From Conchocele bisecta (taxonomy: Eukaryota > Mollusca > Bivalvia > Lucinida > Thyasiridae), in the NCBI GenBank assembly GCA_029237695.1, contig CM055269.1, forward strand, positions 30,600,956-30,664,955: DNA of 64,000 bases, written 5' to 3'. Of this stretch, positions 1-10,170 are shown piece after piece. The translations under genes and the position numbers were made by a program. Position 1 is the stretch's first letter. Every line of letters begins with the position of its first letter. Under the pieces are notes generated by a model, which made no database searches, had not been told where the DNA came from, and saw only the letters and a list, made by a program, of their open reading frames with translations.

Positions 1-436
1 ACAAAACTCGGTTCCAGTCAGCCCTTCTCCAGTTCAGATGACGTCGCGCCCATAACAGTCTGGCAGCACGGTGACGTTGGGTCATTATCTGACCAGTGTA
101 CGGGCGGCGTGCCCGGATTGGTTGGGCGTTACGACGTAACCGGTTGCGAATGGTCTGCCCTGAGACACCGTATCGCCTAGCAGTGTCTGTGGCTGCCAAT
201 CGACGTTGACGTAAGTGCGTCAACGTAATGTAACGATCGGCTCTAGCCGTCGTTACACGAGGCCTACCAGGTCGCTGCCGGTCGTGAACAGCCCCAGTCT
301 GGCTGGTACCGGGCTGCAAGAAACGATCAATCGTCTTCCGACAGCAACCAAACCGAGGCGCGACCGCCCTGGCGGCCATCCCACCCGCAAGCATCCCAAT
401 TGCCTGATTTCGCTCGTTTTCGGAAAGCCGTGGCAT
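1..436 (-). CDS. Tc1-like transposase, N-terminal part (cut by window edge)
   Basis: The frame is open from an ATG at 434-436 to the window edge, about 145 codons with no stop or frameshift. The protein starts MPRLSENERNQAIGML. It continues with a helix-turn-helix-like segment (roughly residues 15-50), a GRPR-type hook (RPGRPR) and a second helix-turn-helix, TARRYGVSGQTIRNRLR. At the edge it reads RHRAARLLWARRHLNW and ADWNRVLF. This order (paired-like DNA-binding domain, GRPR hook, then the conserved HLNW...DW..VLF stretch just before the catalytic core) is the Tc1 branch of Tc1/mariner transposases, usually about 340 residues. The catalytic DDE part would lie to the left of position 1. GC content is clearly higher than the surrounding DNA, as expected for a recent insertion. 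The enzyme would excise and paste its own element at TA sites in the nucleus. Family assignment is confident; intactness outside the window is unknown. Confidence 0.9.
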   Translation of the reverse strand, partial: MPRLSENERNQAIGMLAGGMAARAVAPRFGCCRKTIDRFLQPGTSQTGAVHDRQRPGRPRVTTARADRYITLTHLRQRRLAATDTARRYGVSGQTIRNRLRRNAQPIRARRPYTGQIMTQRHRAARLLWARRHLNWRRADWNRVL

Positions 437-660
437 ATCAAAACAGTGAAAAATTAAAAAAGTTTTTTAATTTTCCGAATAGCCCCTATCGCATGAATGG
501 TACGACATGAACTGAATCACCTTATCGATGACAAGTATAGCGTGCACGTGCAAAAATCAACGTTCCGGTCACTGGCCGCTATGTAAACCGTGTGTATCGG
601 CTAAACTCTACACGATCGTATTCTGAACATCGCCACGGTTTAAAATACATGTACTTTGAA
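437..660. mobile_element. Upstream flank of the Tc1-like element
   Basis: This is the non-coding DNA upstream of the transposase ATG. It includes an AT-only palindromic stretch at about 451-476 and a GC-rich block to about 640. The element's terminal inverted repeat should lie here, but without the other end I cannot delimit it. Confidence 0.4.
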
Positions 661-753
661 CTTGTGGTACATACATAGACAGAGCTACACCGGCTATAAA
701 ACACGGGACGTTTCTAGTTTTGTTGAGTATACCATATGTCCTGTTGTTGACTT

Positions 754-771
754 ATTATATATATATATATG
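754..771. repeat. (AT)n microsatellite
   Basis: A short run of alternating TA between two non-repetitive stretches. Confidence 0.8.
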
Positions 772-865
772 TAGGACTCGACATAATGGAAAAGCGGCTT
801 ATTGCGTGTGGCTCCTGATCAGCTGGTACACACTAGTTCTGAGTACATAGCTCTAATTACATTTC

Positions 866-910
866 ATTACACTGCATTACACTGCATTACACTGCATTAC
901 ACTGCATTAC
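866..910. repeat. 10-bp tandem repeat (ACTGCATTAC)n
   Basis: About four and a half head-to-tail copies of ACTGCATTAC. The open frames through it are a by-product of the repeat. Confidence 0.9.
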
Positions 911-939
911 ATAAGACTTATGACAGAGTAGTCTTTCCA

Positions 940-1200
940 AATGTGCGTTTAAATTTTCCTGGTGAAAACATGTTTTGTCAGCATATTAGAATCATCTCCA
1001 TAGGAGATGATTCTAATGTGCTGTCAAAACATATTATTGGTGCGAATTTCAATAAGTTGGGAAAAGCAGCAGACGACAATTTTCTATAGCGGTGTTTGCA
1101 AACTTGGTAGATCCAGATGAGCCGGCTTGTAACAAGCTTTCTCCTCAGGATCTGCACTTTTTGCAAGTAATTTTCGTATTTTCTAAAGAAAAACACCTCT
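940..1200. mobile_element. Chimeric foldback MITE remnant
   Basis: A central palindrome (about 973-1034) has AGAATCATCTCC and GGAGATGATTCT arms extended by GTCAGCAT/GTGCTGTC. CAGCAGACGACAA and TAGCGGT follow, as in the TTAA-CCCTTAGACCGCTA family. From 1097 the sequence changes to that of another family (AGATCCAGATGAGCCGGCT...AGGATCTGCACTTTTT). The two MITE types are joined end to end and both are degraded. Confidence 0.6.
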
Positions 1201-1252
1201 TTTTTAGCTTGCCTGCACAGAAAGAGCTAATGGCATACACCCGGCATCGTCA

Positions 1253-1560
1253 GCGTCCACAAACTTCACGTTGGGGTAAATGTGTTATAACTCTGATTCT
1301 TGTCATGGAACACCTTGATATTTTGTACATTCATTCCTCAGATTACGCTTTATCATACTATAGCAAATCCATGACCAACCACCCACCCCTTACCATAAGG
1401 TCACAATCTTTGTGCGTTCATAAACTTAACGTTGGGGTCAATTTATTATAACTTATGTTTCGTTACAGGGAGCGCCTTGATATTTCATACATGCATTATC
1501 ATGCTGTAACAAATGCATGACACACCGTCCACCCCTTACCCCAATGTCAAGGTCGTTCGC
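1253..1560. repeat. Degenerate tandem duplication, about 170-bp unit
   Basis: Two adjacent units share CACAAACTTCACGTTGGGGT / CATAAACTTAACGTTGGGGT, then CACCTTGATATTT / CGCCTTGATATTT, then CACCCCTTACC. A third, more diverged unit occurs at about 2578-2665. No coding sense is visible. Confidence 0.6.
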
Positions 1561-2094
1561 ATGTTATTTATCAGCATAAGTGGCCTTATAAAGTGTTAAC
1601 TATAATTATGTGTCTCGCCACAAGAAACGGGACTTGTTAAGTTTGTGATCAGTGCAGTCCCAAATCTACAAGTGCATCAGCATAATCTGATCAGGGCCTA
1701 CATGGTTTGTTATTAAACTGAGGAAACGTTCCCAGCCTCTCACAAAAGTCCAGATTAGTATCGGACTAAATAAACGATCAACTAAACTAAATAAGTCGTA
1801 TGGACTAAATGGTGTTCAGCATAGACCCTGATCAGACTGCAGATGCATAGTCTGATCTGGGCATATGGAGGCCGCGTATCGACGGTCTAACATGGAGTTT
1901 GGAGTACATGCTTAGAAAGTTTTATAATGACTGACCCAGTATGTATGTTGATGTTTCAGTTTCACTATTTGCTACATCAGTAAAGGTAACTATGAAACTA
2001 AGTGATATCTTGTGTAATGGGTGGAAATGTTAATGGTAATGTTAGTGCCACCTTTGAGTCAAGGCTGCCAACAGGCGAGCGTCGTTGTCTTCCA

Positions 2095-2187
2095 ACAACT
2101 CTTGTTACAAATGGACTAGTTTGAAAATCATTTTGTGACGATTAGCACATCACAGTCCATTCCAGTTATTTAGGGTTGAAAGAGTTA
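2095..2187. mobile_element. Truncated TTAA MITE end (CCCTTTCA family)
   Basis: The right-hand part of the family described at 59067 is recognisable: AAATGGACTAGTTTGAAAAT ... TCCATTCCAGTTATTTAGGG ... GAAAGAGTTA. It sits immediately downstream of the proposed stop codon of the HHIPL gene, so it may form part of the 3' UTR. Confidence 0.6.
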
Positions 2188-2195
2188 CTATTGGA

Positions 2196-2443
2196 CTAAG
2201 TGTTTGGGGCAGCTATAAGTCTGTTAAGTGAGCACCAGAAGGTTGGGTGGTGTGTACAAGTTTTCAAGGTGATTCCTTGGAAGGTGAGGGCAGCTTGATG
2301 GCGCTGGGCGGGCGGAGTCCGATACGAAACCCGGTGCTGATCTTGCTTTCTCCGCTCTTCTTTGTATTTCGCTTGTAGCTTCCGTCGCTGGTTTACACGG
2401 TAGTGTCGTCGGAAATAATCAAGGTAATTCTCTTGTTGTGGAC
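2196..2443 (-). CDS. HHIPL: HHIPL-like gene, proposed last coding exon (exon 9 in window)
   Basis: The acceptor is CTCTTTCAG before 2443, entered in phase 1, followed by 82 codons ending in TAG (2196-2198). The phase matches the donor at 11812, the joining codon being CGT (Arg). The peptide is strongly basic and hydrophilic: PQQENYLDYFRRHYRV, then QRRKLQAKYKEERRKQDQHR. That composition and the clean splice acceptor look like real coding sequence, but I recognise no family match. In known HHIPL proteins the tail after the propeller is poorly conserved, so this is compatible with a lineage-specific C-terminus. The last 20 or so residues are less convincing and the exon may end earlier. No clear polyadenylation signal was found close by. 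Confidence 0.5.
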
Positions 2444-2664
2444 CTGAAAGAGACAAAAGTTATGCTTCCCTATATAATGATGTCAGTTCATTTTGGCTTT
2501 GCTGATCTAAAAAGCCTACCGTACAGGTAATTTAGCAGCAGGTGTAACTATAGTTGGCGCTTTTTCCGTCGTTGTCTGTGTCTACAAACTTAACATATGG
2601 GCAAGTTTCATTTCACGGAACTTTTGGATATTTCACACATGTATTCCTCGGATGGTTCATCCTC

Positions 2665-2815
2665 TTTCATTCTGTGAAAGACCCACAATCCACAGTCTCA
2701 TCAGGATCTGCACCATTTGTGGATAGTTTCTGAACTTTTACTACATTACACATTTCCTGGTGGAATATTGTGAACGAGTCCATGCCATTTACTGATGAGT
2801 GAAAGGGTTAAATTA
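2665..2815. mobile_element. Degraded TTAA MITE
   Basis: Contains CTCATCAGGATCTGCACCAT and the terminal GTGAAAGGGTTAAA, matching the CCCTTTCA family. The left half is lost. Confidence 0.5.
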
Positions 2816-3454
2816 GTGGTAACACTATGGAATTGTCCAGATTTTGGTTTACATCAGGTTCCTGTCATTCTCGCATTGTCCCTCTTGCTCTATATCTGTT
2901 GAACTGATGTAAAACCCCAATCAATCAGTCAATCTTGCCCTATCTCTTAATTACGACTTATTATCTCCTAATTATGACTTACTACCTCCTAATTAGGATG
3001 TAATATAATTATGTGCCAATGCTAAAGATTTTTTTTTATCTCCTGATTAGTAGATACTAAGTCCTAATTAGGAGATAGTATCTCCTAATTATGACCCTGT
3101 CGAGAATCGGCGGTACCCTATAGGTTTCGCCCCGTCTGTATGTCCGTCTGTTTATTTTTTGAAAGTTTTTGTAAGTTTCTCAAATCACCTATAATTCCTG
3201 TTTGCCTTCAGCTGATCTTCATATTGCACACATGCATTACTAAGTAACTACACATCATTCCACATTAATATAATTACCCTCGCTACTGATCGTATGTCCG
3301 TCCGTCTGTCTATTTACATGAAAGTTTTTGTAAGAGTTTCTCAAATCACCTATAATTTCTGTTTGTCTTCAGCTAATATCTTCATATTGCACCCATGCAC
3401 ATTCATACAATTACCCTCGCTATTGATCGTACGTCCGTCCGTCTGTCTGTTTAT

Positions 3455-3772
3455 TGGGTTGGTGGCAGGTGGGAGAATGCGATGGGTAATTTAACGATTG
3501 GGTTCATCCTTTCACATACGTCTTAGGAATTTGTATGTTACAGTTGAATCTGGTTATACCCCTTATGGGAGTATTATGATTATTCATAATCCTATTTTAG
3601 GGGAAGGGGCCAAGTGACTTTGGTGTGGTATGGACCTGGCATGAGGTAAGGTTATTATAATTTCAGGGCTGAATTCTTTTTCTCTATGTAAATATTCTGT
3701 TCTGATTTTGCCCGGCCTTACATGACCGTAGCTGTTGATAGGCCGTTAAACACCAATAAACAAACAAACAAA
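3455..3772 (-). mobile_element. SINE-like element with (AAAC)n tail
   Basis: On the minus strand of the tail family the element ends GACC...AGCTGTTGATAGGCCGTTAAAC followed by ACAAACAAACAAA. Here that end lies at about 3730-3772 and the head (GGTGGCAGGTGGGAGAATGC) at 3458. It splits a tandem array; TTTATT flanks both sides and could be the target duplication. No protein is encoded. Confidence 0.7.
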
Positions 3773-4066
3773 TTTATTTGAAAGTCTGTAAGAGATTTTC
3801 AAATCGCCTGTAATTTCTGTTTGCCTTCAACTAATATCTTCATATTGCACACATGCATTACTTAGTAATGATACATCCTCTCACATTAATACAATTACCG
3901 TCGCTACTGATCATACATCCGTTGCTTTTTTTTTAAAGTTTTTGTAAGAGTCTCGAATCACCTATAATTTCTCTTTGCCTTCAGCTAATATCTTTATATT
4001 GCGCACATGCATTACTTAGTGAGATACATCCTTCCACATTAATATAATTACCCTCGCTACTGATCG

Positions 4067-4093
4067 TCCGTCCGTCCGTCCGTCCGTCCGTCT
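4067..4093. repeat. (CCGT)n microsatellite
   Basis: A run of about seven CCGT tetramers at the end of a tandem unit. Confidence 0.85.
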
Positions 4094-4229
4094 ATCTGTT
4101 TATTTATTTTAAAGTTTTCGGTTTTGAAATTGGGGCTCTAAGTGCGTTCACCGGTCACATTTTATAGTTACGCTAGTGAGGAATTAGGAGATAAAAATAT
4201 ATATTAGCATTGGCACGTGGGTACAGCTC

Positions 4230-4680
4230 GCCTCGACCAATCAAAATCAGGCACTTAGGTAGTTAGATTGGCAGACAAAGTACAATTCAGCTTCAACCGA
4301 TCAAAATCTGTCCGTTGAATTGATCGACGTTGAGCAAATCAAACTTTCTGATTTTGAGCAGGAGTATATGCTCAAAACGTGTCCTAATCACAGGTCCAGA
4401 TCAGACCCTTCTGGAGCTATGTCGGTCGTAATGAACCTTTTGTCAACCAACAGCCCACATTTCCACATCATTAGGCATTAAATCTCTAACCCAGGGATAT
4501 AGTTTAAATATTTGTCCATGGGCCATGAGCACATTTTTTTAATGGACCTTTTGCTAGTTATGATCACCGATAGTAATCAATCCTGATCATCCGGTAGAAC
4601 ATAATTATCATATGATTATACATGTACTCGCATTGGGATTGAATCTGGTGCTGTAATTTCATCAAATGTGTCAGCATACT
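4230..4680. other. No recognisable feature
   Basis: AT-rich intronic DNA. I see no coding frame, long palindrome or repeat shared with the rest of the window. Confidence 0.5.
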
Positions 4681-4690
4681 GGATCTACCA

Positions 4691-5121
4691 GTGGGTGGTG
4701 GTCGGGCGAATGAGACGGCGTAAATTAACAGTATGGGTTCCTCCTTATAGGAATCACGATTTGCCTGGTTTGGCCCTCAGGTACGTTTTTATCTTTGGCT
4801 CTTTAGTTACCTGGGAGTTGAATTGGGTTATTGCCCATTATAAAAGTAGTAAGATTATTACTGATCCTACTGCTTTTGGGAGGGGCCAAGTGATTCTGGT
4901 GTGGCGAGGACCTGGCATCTGATCAGGGCTGATTTCAGGGCTGAATATATAGTTTTGTTATTGTAAATATTCAGTTCTGATTTTGGGATTTTCCCCTCAT
5001 TTGTACATGTACTTGTACAGGTAATATATGGGATTTAGTACTAAAGCCATTGACCCGGCCTTAAATGACCTTAGCTGTTGATAGGCCGTTAAACCCCCAA
5101 CAAACAAACAAACAAACAAAA
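4691..5121 (-). mobile_element. SINE-like element with (AAAC)n tail, full-length type
   Basis: About 430 bp. The head is GTGGGTGGTGGTCGGGCGAA and the tail GCTGTTGATAGGCCGTTAAAC followed by five AAAC units. Near-identical copies are at 5881, 25911 and 39195 on the opposite strand. The tail block is shared with the shorter tRNA-derived SINE at 10257, which suggests that both use the same LINE machinery (inference). The 84-codon frame inside has no family match. Confidence 0.75.
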
Positions 5122-5149
5122 CTGAATCTACCAAATAATTTTCAACATT

Positions 5150-5420
5150 TTTTGCATTTCTGACCTCTATCATAATGTAGACCTCTGTCGTAATGTTTGC
5201 AAACAGTGTAGATCCAGATGAGACGGCTCATTATGAGCCGTCTCATCAGGATCTTCACCATTTATAGACATAGTTTCTGACTTGATTATGCAAAATTACA
5301 CTCTTCTATATCAAAAGAATTGTCACCATCAAGTACCGTATTCTCAATTCCACCAGTCATAATTGTTGATTGTTGAAAAGTAATATGGAGGAGCCCGTTG
5401 CAGTTGCAAGGAGGTGAATG
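5150..5420. mobile_element. Degraded palindromic MITE (GAGACGGCTC core)
   Basis: The core AGATGAGACGGCTCATTATG/AGCCGTCTCATC at about 5216-5252 is flanked by GTAGATCC and GGATCTTC. It is related to the CCCTTTCA family and ends just before the next MITE at 5423. Confidence 0.55.
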
Positions 5421-5422
5421 AG

Positions 5423-5651
5423 TTAACCAATTTCATGCTGAGGATATGCCATTTTGTTTGTGGAAAATCCTACATAATTTCTTCATATGTGCTCAGAAGT
5501 ATATGTTGCGACCACCATTTGAACAGTCTCGTTGAGACGGTTCAAATGAGTGGTCACAACATATACTTTCATTGAGAAATAACAAAAATAAAAATAAAAT
5601 ACTTAAAAGAATTCATACCCATAAAGGTGTATTCCGCATGTAATGGGTTAA
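5423..5651. mobile_element. TTAA foldback MITE, TTTGAACCGTCTC core
   Basis: Bounded by TTAA on both sides (AGTTAACC...GGGTTAA). The centre is a long inverted repeat, GTATATGTTG.GACCA...TTTGAAC and its complement, about 5508-5571, around GAGACGG/CCGTCTC. Flanks carry CATGCTGAGGATATGCCATT and AAAGGTGTATTCCGCATGTA. TTAA target and CCC-type ends match piggyBac-style non-autonomous elements (inference). Other copies: 7706, 8535, 9324, 15235, 48781 and 61562. Confidence 0.8.
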
Positions 5652-5880
5652 ATGGGCAATACATTCCTTGCAGTCAATCAACAATGATGACTGGTGGAAT
5701 TGAGAATACGTGATGGTGAACAATATGATCTGACTCGACTGGAACATTTCTGATTGCATATGTTGAAGCATGTTGAACCCATGAGAGTTTGCTAGATGCC
5801 CATATTGACAATAAAACTGCTGGATTGAGAAGGGATCACAACACTGGTTCCCTATTCTCTCTACAGCAGGGAGCGGGATA

Positions 5881-6262
5881 GTTTGTTTGTTTGTTGGGGT
5901 TTAACGGCCTATCAACAGCTAAGGTTATTTAAGGCTGGGTTAATGGGTTTTGTACTAAATTCCATATATTACCTGTACAAATGTGGGGGGAAAATCCCAA
6001 AATCAGAACTGAATATTTACAATAAAAAATCTATATATTCAGGCCTGAATAATCCTGATCTGATGCTAGGTCCTCGCCACACCAGAATCACTTTGCCCCC
6101 TCCAAAAAGCAGTAGGATCAGTAATAATCTTTTATAATGGGCAATAACCCAATTCAACTCACAGGTAAGAAAAGGGCCAAGCCAGGCAAATCGTGATTCC
6201 TATAAGGAGGAATCCCTACTGTTAATTTATGCCGTCATGTTCGCCCGATCACCCACCCACCG
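5881..6262 (-). mobile_element. SINE-like element with (AAAC)n tail, inverted relative to 4691
   Basis: Starts with (GTTT)n and GGGGTTTAACGGCCTATCAA and ends at CACCCACCCACC. It lies about 760 bp from the copy at 4691 in opposite orientation, so the two could pair. Confidence 0.75.
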
Positions 6263-6933
6263 GGAGCGGAATAGACAAATCAGCAACCAATGCAGTGTTG
6301 TGCCTCTCAGATACAAGGAGACACAGTTGGAACTTTGGTCCATTTCTATTGCAAAAGATAGGGCAATTCTTACATTTTAGTATTTTAAGGGAATTTGGCA
6401 TTTTAAGGTTGGAAAATCCCCCCCTCCCTACCCCACAAAAAATGCATGATGAAAATGAATGTATAAAGTTAACTCGAAGACAGATGAATAGACAGATAGG
6501 GTGGCAACTATATGTACCATAAAAATTCTTTTTGGGAACATAACAAGAAAAATGCATTTGAATTTAGTATTACATGTGTTAGAAGTTGCTGTTAGCATAC
6601 ACATTCTTGTGCACTAAACACATTCTGGTGCAGTGGTTGGCATGTGAAAACAAAACAACATAAAACTAACATTCAGAAGCATGTTTTATTATAATATACT
6701 AACATACATTAGACAGTAACAAACCATGCATGTCATATAATATAAAAAATAATTTGTGAATTCAAAACAGACATTCACAAAATGAAGTACAGCCAACGTA
6801 TTGCCAGACATTCATACATACAGAGAAACAACGACGAATGGTGAATATAAAAACTCACCCGTCCAAAACCAGCGGACATGATTTCTACATTTACAATAGA
6901 TATTTTGTACTTTTCCGAGGGGAAATTAGAATA

Positions 6934-7171
6934 TATGTGGCTGTGACTGGAGAAATGGAGCTTATGGGAATTGTGACCAGTGTAGCTCCTGATCAAATAG
7001 CAGTCCTATAGCCTGATAACAATCTGTATTGCTTGTTAGAAGCCCAAAAGGTGATTCATTGATGAAATGGTGTACAATGCAGATCCTGATCAGACTGCGG
7101 ATGCACAGGCTGATCTGGATCTACACTGGCAAAATCCATAAGCCCCATTTCTCTAGTCACAGCTACATATG
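6934..7171. mobile_element. Foldback MITE, GGCTGTGACTGGAGAAATGG ends
   Basis: The terminal inverted repeats read ATGTGGCTGTGACTGGAGAA and TTCTCTAGTCACAGCTACAT. The interior has AGTGTAGCTCCTGATCA and TGATCTGGATCTACACTGG, a second, subterminal inverted pair. Related copies are at 7911, 33198 and 50665; fragments at 9145, 26900 and 58985. Confidence 0.7.
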
Positions 7172-7329
7172 ACACTATTGTCTTCATTCTCTCATTGCCA
7201 GTGAACTTGTATATACCAAGGCAGCCAGGCAGAGGTACAGGAAGATGACCCACATAATCATAATAACCTATTGCCAGTCTAATTGCAGTCTAATTGCAGT
7301 CGATATATATTTTCTTGAAAAATAATAAT

Positions 7330-7430
7330 TTTCTTTATTTCTCCATAAAAGTATATGTTGTTACCACTCATTTGAACCGTCTCGTGGAGACGGTTCTAAT
7401 GAGTGGTAACAATACAAACTTTTGAAAAGA
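7330..7430. mobile_element. Core of a TTTGAACCGTCTC MITE
   Basis: The palindrome GTATATGTTGTTACCACTCA...TGAGTGGTAACAATACA with core CGTCTCGTGGAGACGG. The outer ends are lost. Confidence 0.65.
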
Positions 7431-7705
7431 AATACAGTTAATATAGAAATGTTCATATTTCTGCTGTAAACAACTGATAAACAAAAACAATCACAGGTTA
7501 CGGATGGAACAATATGGTTATAGAATTGCATTGCTAATTTACACGTAGTATGTTGAACCACCATTTAAGCTGTATCATTGAGTCGCAACAATATAATACA
7601 TGCATGTGTACTTTCTGTGAGAAAAAATAGGAAAACTCAACAAAAAACTGCAGGTTACAAAATTATTTTCCTGTGATGAAATCAGTGTCAAAAGCATGTT
7701 TGCCT

Positions 7706-7900
7706 TTAACCCATTCCTTTCAGAATACAACTTTCAAGGTATGAAATTTATTAAATATTTTATTTTCGTTATTTCTCAATGAAAGAATATGTTGTGACCA
7801 CTCATTTGAACCGTCTCGACGAGACGGTTCAAATGGTGGTCGCAACATGTTACGATTTTACGCAAGCATAATGGCGTATCCTCAGCATGAAAAGGGTTAA
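7706..7900. mobile_element. TTAA foldback MITE, TTTGAACCGTCTC core
   Basis: TTAACCCATTCCTTTCAG at the left, ATGAAAAGGGTTAA at the right and a perfect CCGTCTCGACGAGACGG centre. The arms differ in length, so one arm has suffered deletions. Confidence 0.8.
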
Positions 7901-7910
7901 CATTCACAAA

Positions 7911-8128
7911 TCTGGCTGTGATTAGAGATATGTAGTGGCCAGTCTAACTTCTGATCTGCTAGCTCAAGTCAGCAGTCTGTTAATGATTTACAGTGTAACA
8001 CACACAACAGGTGTTTTTCTGAATGAATGGTGAACAGTGAAGACCCTGATCCGAGAGCACACATGTGCATGTTGATCTGGGTCGTCAGTGGTCACTAACA
8101 CAATTTTTCCAGTCACAGTCACAAATAT
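7911..8128. mobile_element. Foldback MITE, GGCTGTGACTGGAG family
   Basis: CTGGCTGTGATTAGAGATAT at the left and TTTTCCAGTCACAGTCACA at the right, with GACCCTGATCCGAGAG inside. More diverged than the copy at 6934. Confidence 0.6.
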
Positions 8129-8534
8129 GTTAGGAAAATTCCATAACAACATGAGAGATGAATTAGGTATGGAAATACTGTATGGTGTGAAATTCCGAGC
8201 CCACTGAAGATTTGCTTATATTTACATAAGTAACATTTTTCAAATGGTTATCAATTTGCTGGAGGGCTGTATCATGTCCCAGTTATCTATCTTGTATGAC
8301 TGGTGTAGGACATATTGACCTATGCACAGCAGTATGGCTTGTACATGCCGACAAAGTTGACCCCTATTCCACATTTGCTCTGAAAATTTGGTCAACTTTT
8401 GACGTTATTTACGGAAAATATGATGTATTGTGTAAATATTTTCATGAAATTCCGCACATCTTCTTAGGTACAAAGTCACATGGCGTGTCTCATATACTGA
8501 TATCGAATCTAAAACAGTGTACAAATTACTTTTT

Positions 8535-8747
8535 CATGCTGAGGACAAGCAATTTTATTTGTGGAAAATACTAAGCTATTTTCTTTATTTGTGCTTATAA
8601 GTATATGTCGTGACCACCATTTGAACCGTCTCGTCGAGACGGTTCAAATGAGTGGTCACAACATATACTTTCATTGAGAAACAATAAAAATAAAATATTT
8701 AAAAATATTCATACCCGTAAAGGTGTATTCCACATGTAACAGGTTAA
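8535..8747. mobile_element. TTAA foldback MITE, TTTGAACCGTCTC core
   Basis: The centre TTTGAACCGTCTCGTCGAGA is followed by its complement, and the right end is GTAACAGGTTAA. The left end adjoins the remnant of another element whose terminus TCACATGGCGTGTCTCATAT is at 8477-8496. Confidence 0.75.
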
Positions 8748-9323
8748 TGTGAAACAGGTGAATATAATAATACAGAAGTAATATAAATTTAAAGCTGAAT
8801 TATTGAAATTGCCTGAAGGCTGTTTCTATTACTACACCATATGACGCCGGGCACGTAGACCAGAAGACTATACGTACATAACTATGCTCTTGGATTCATT
8901 TTGGACTAGTCTTATTTCACAAAACATAATAATGCGGAAAAAAAAAGATACAGATCTATTGTCATTATTGAGAAATAGGAAGTATTCTTCAGCTGTCAAA
9001 GTCAGAATATGTTTTGATTTGTGGAGCTCTAATATAAATGTGATCAACATGCACAAGAGAATGTAAATGCAGAAAAGTACAAGCAACATCTGTATAGTAA
9101 ACTACACTAATGTTTGAAGTACATAATTGAAAGTGCACAAACATGTGACTGTGACTGGAGAAATGGGGCTTGTGTCATTTGTAGTCGGTGTAACTACTGG
9201 ATGCACAGGCCAATCTGGATCTACACTGGTCACGAAGGTCATAAGCCCGATTTCTCCAGTCATAGCCACAAATAAGCAAATTTAAATGTAAATCCAGGAA
9301 CAACTCTTTTATTATATAGCAAC

Positions 9324-9510
9324 GAGACGGTTCAAATGGTGGTCACGACATAAACTTCTAAGCACATATAAAGAAAATATTTAGAATTTTTCACAAACAA
9401 AATGACATATCGATGGTCTAGTAACATAAGGTCGTAACTGCTATGCTTTAGCATAGCAGTTACGCCTTATGTTACTAGACCATCGATATCCTCAGCATGA
9501 AATAGGTTAA
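9324..9510. mobile_element. Half TTAA MITE carrying a nested insertion
   Basis: Only the right half is present, from GAGACGGTTCAAATGGTGGT to CCTCAGCATGAAATAGGTTAA. A 77-bp foldback element (9410-9486) interrupts CATATCCTCAGC. Confidence 0.8.
9410..9486. mobile_element. 77-bp foldback element with TA target duplication
   Basis: The whole element is one hairpin: TCGATGGTCTAGTAACATAA ... and its complement, with the loop around GCTATGCTTTAGCATAGC. TA flanks both sides (9408-9409, 9487-9488), and removing element plus one TA restores the host MITE sequence CATATCCTCAGC. Confidence 0.85.
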
Positions 9511-10170
9511 AATTAATCTTTATCAACTGAGATACCTTTTGTAATTACGGTAAAATTATTTTTTACTCCAGGCAGAAAACCTACATACCGACATAGATTT
9601 ACATAAATAGGCGTACAATGACGGACATTGTGTAGAATATGAGTCATGATTTTACATAACCCGGCTTATTTTGGCTTCCAGTTGAGCAAAGGCAGCTTTT
9701 CTTGATCTTGCATATTTTCTCTGTAAGATTAGAATCTAATCATTTTGCTGATGGCAGTTCTTCAGTGATCAACTGGCCAACTGTGTAGGCCCTGATCAGA
9801 CGGCGCATATGCAAGCGGGGACTATACTTGTTGCTAAATATTCCTTTTACATGTACATGGCAAAATCGTGTTCTTTTTTTTAGCAATACAATCAATGTTG
9901 GATCAAATTTCATGAAATAAAAAGAAGGCTCATTCCTAAATTTGTCAATAATTGAATATTATCAAAATATATATAGTTTTTGCATTGTTTATATAGCAAT
10001 ACAATCCGGGCAGGTTTCGTGAAACAGACAGTATTAATAATAATAATAGACTTTATGCTGGGTTTCCACTGGTCACGAAGACAATAATCCTGCCTTTGTC
10101 AGACTGTGCCTGCACATATCGATTCATGAATGAAAACACTGACCCAAAAGGTGGATGGTGAACACAGTCT
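9511..10170. other. No clear feature
   Basis: AT-rich spacer. A fragment of CCTGATCAGACGGCGCATATGC (9792-9813) hints at an old MITE, but nothing can be delimited. Confidence 0.4.

Larger units (their letters stand above)
2940..4220. repeat. Compound repeat: tandem 160-175-bp units between inverted arms
   Basis: The outer arms are inverted copies: GTGCCAATGCTAAAGAT...ATCTCC (about 3013-3045) and GGAGAT...TATTAGCATTGGCAC (about 4189-4217), with several TCCTAATTA/TAATTAGGA motifs. Between them lie four to five units starting at about 3160, 3312, 3778, 3932 and 4108. Each unit runs AAAGTTTTTGTAAGAG, TCTCAAATCACCTATAATTT, TTGCCTTCAGCTAATATCTT, a run of TACCCTCGCTACTGATCGT and a CCGT microsatellite. 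A SINE interrupts the array after the second unit (see 3455). Confidence 0.7.
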
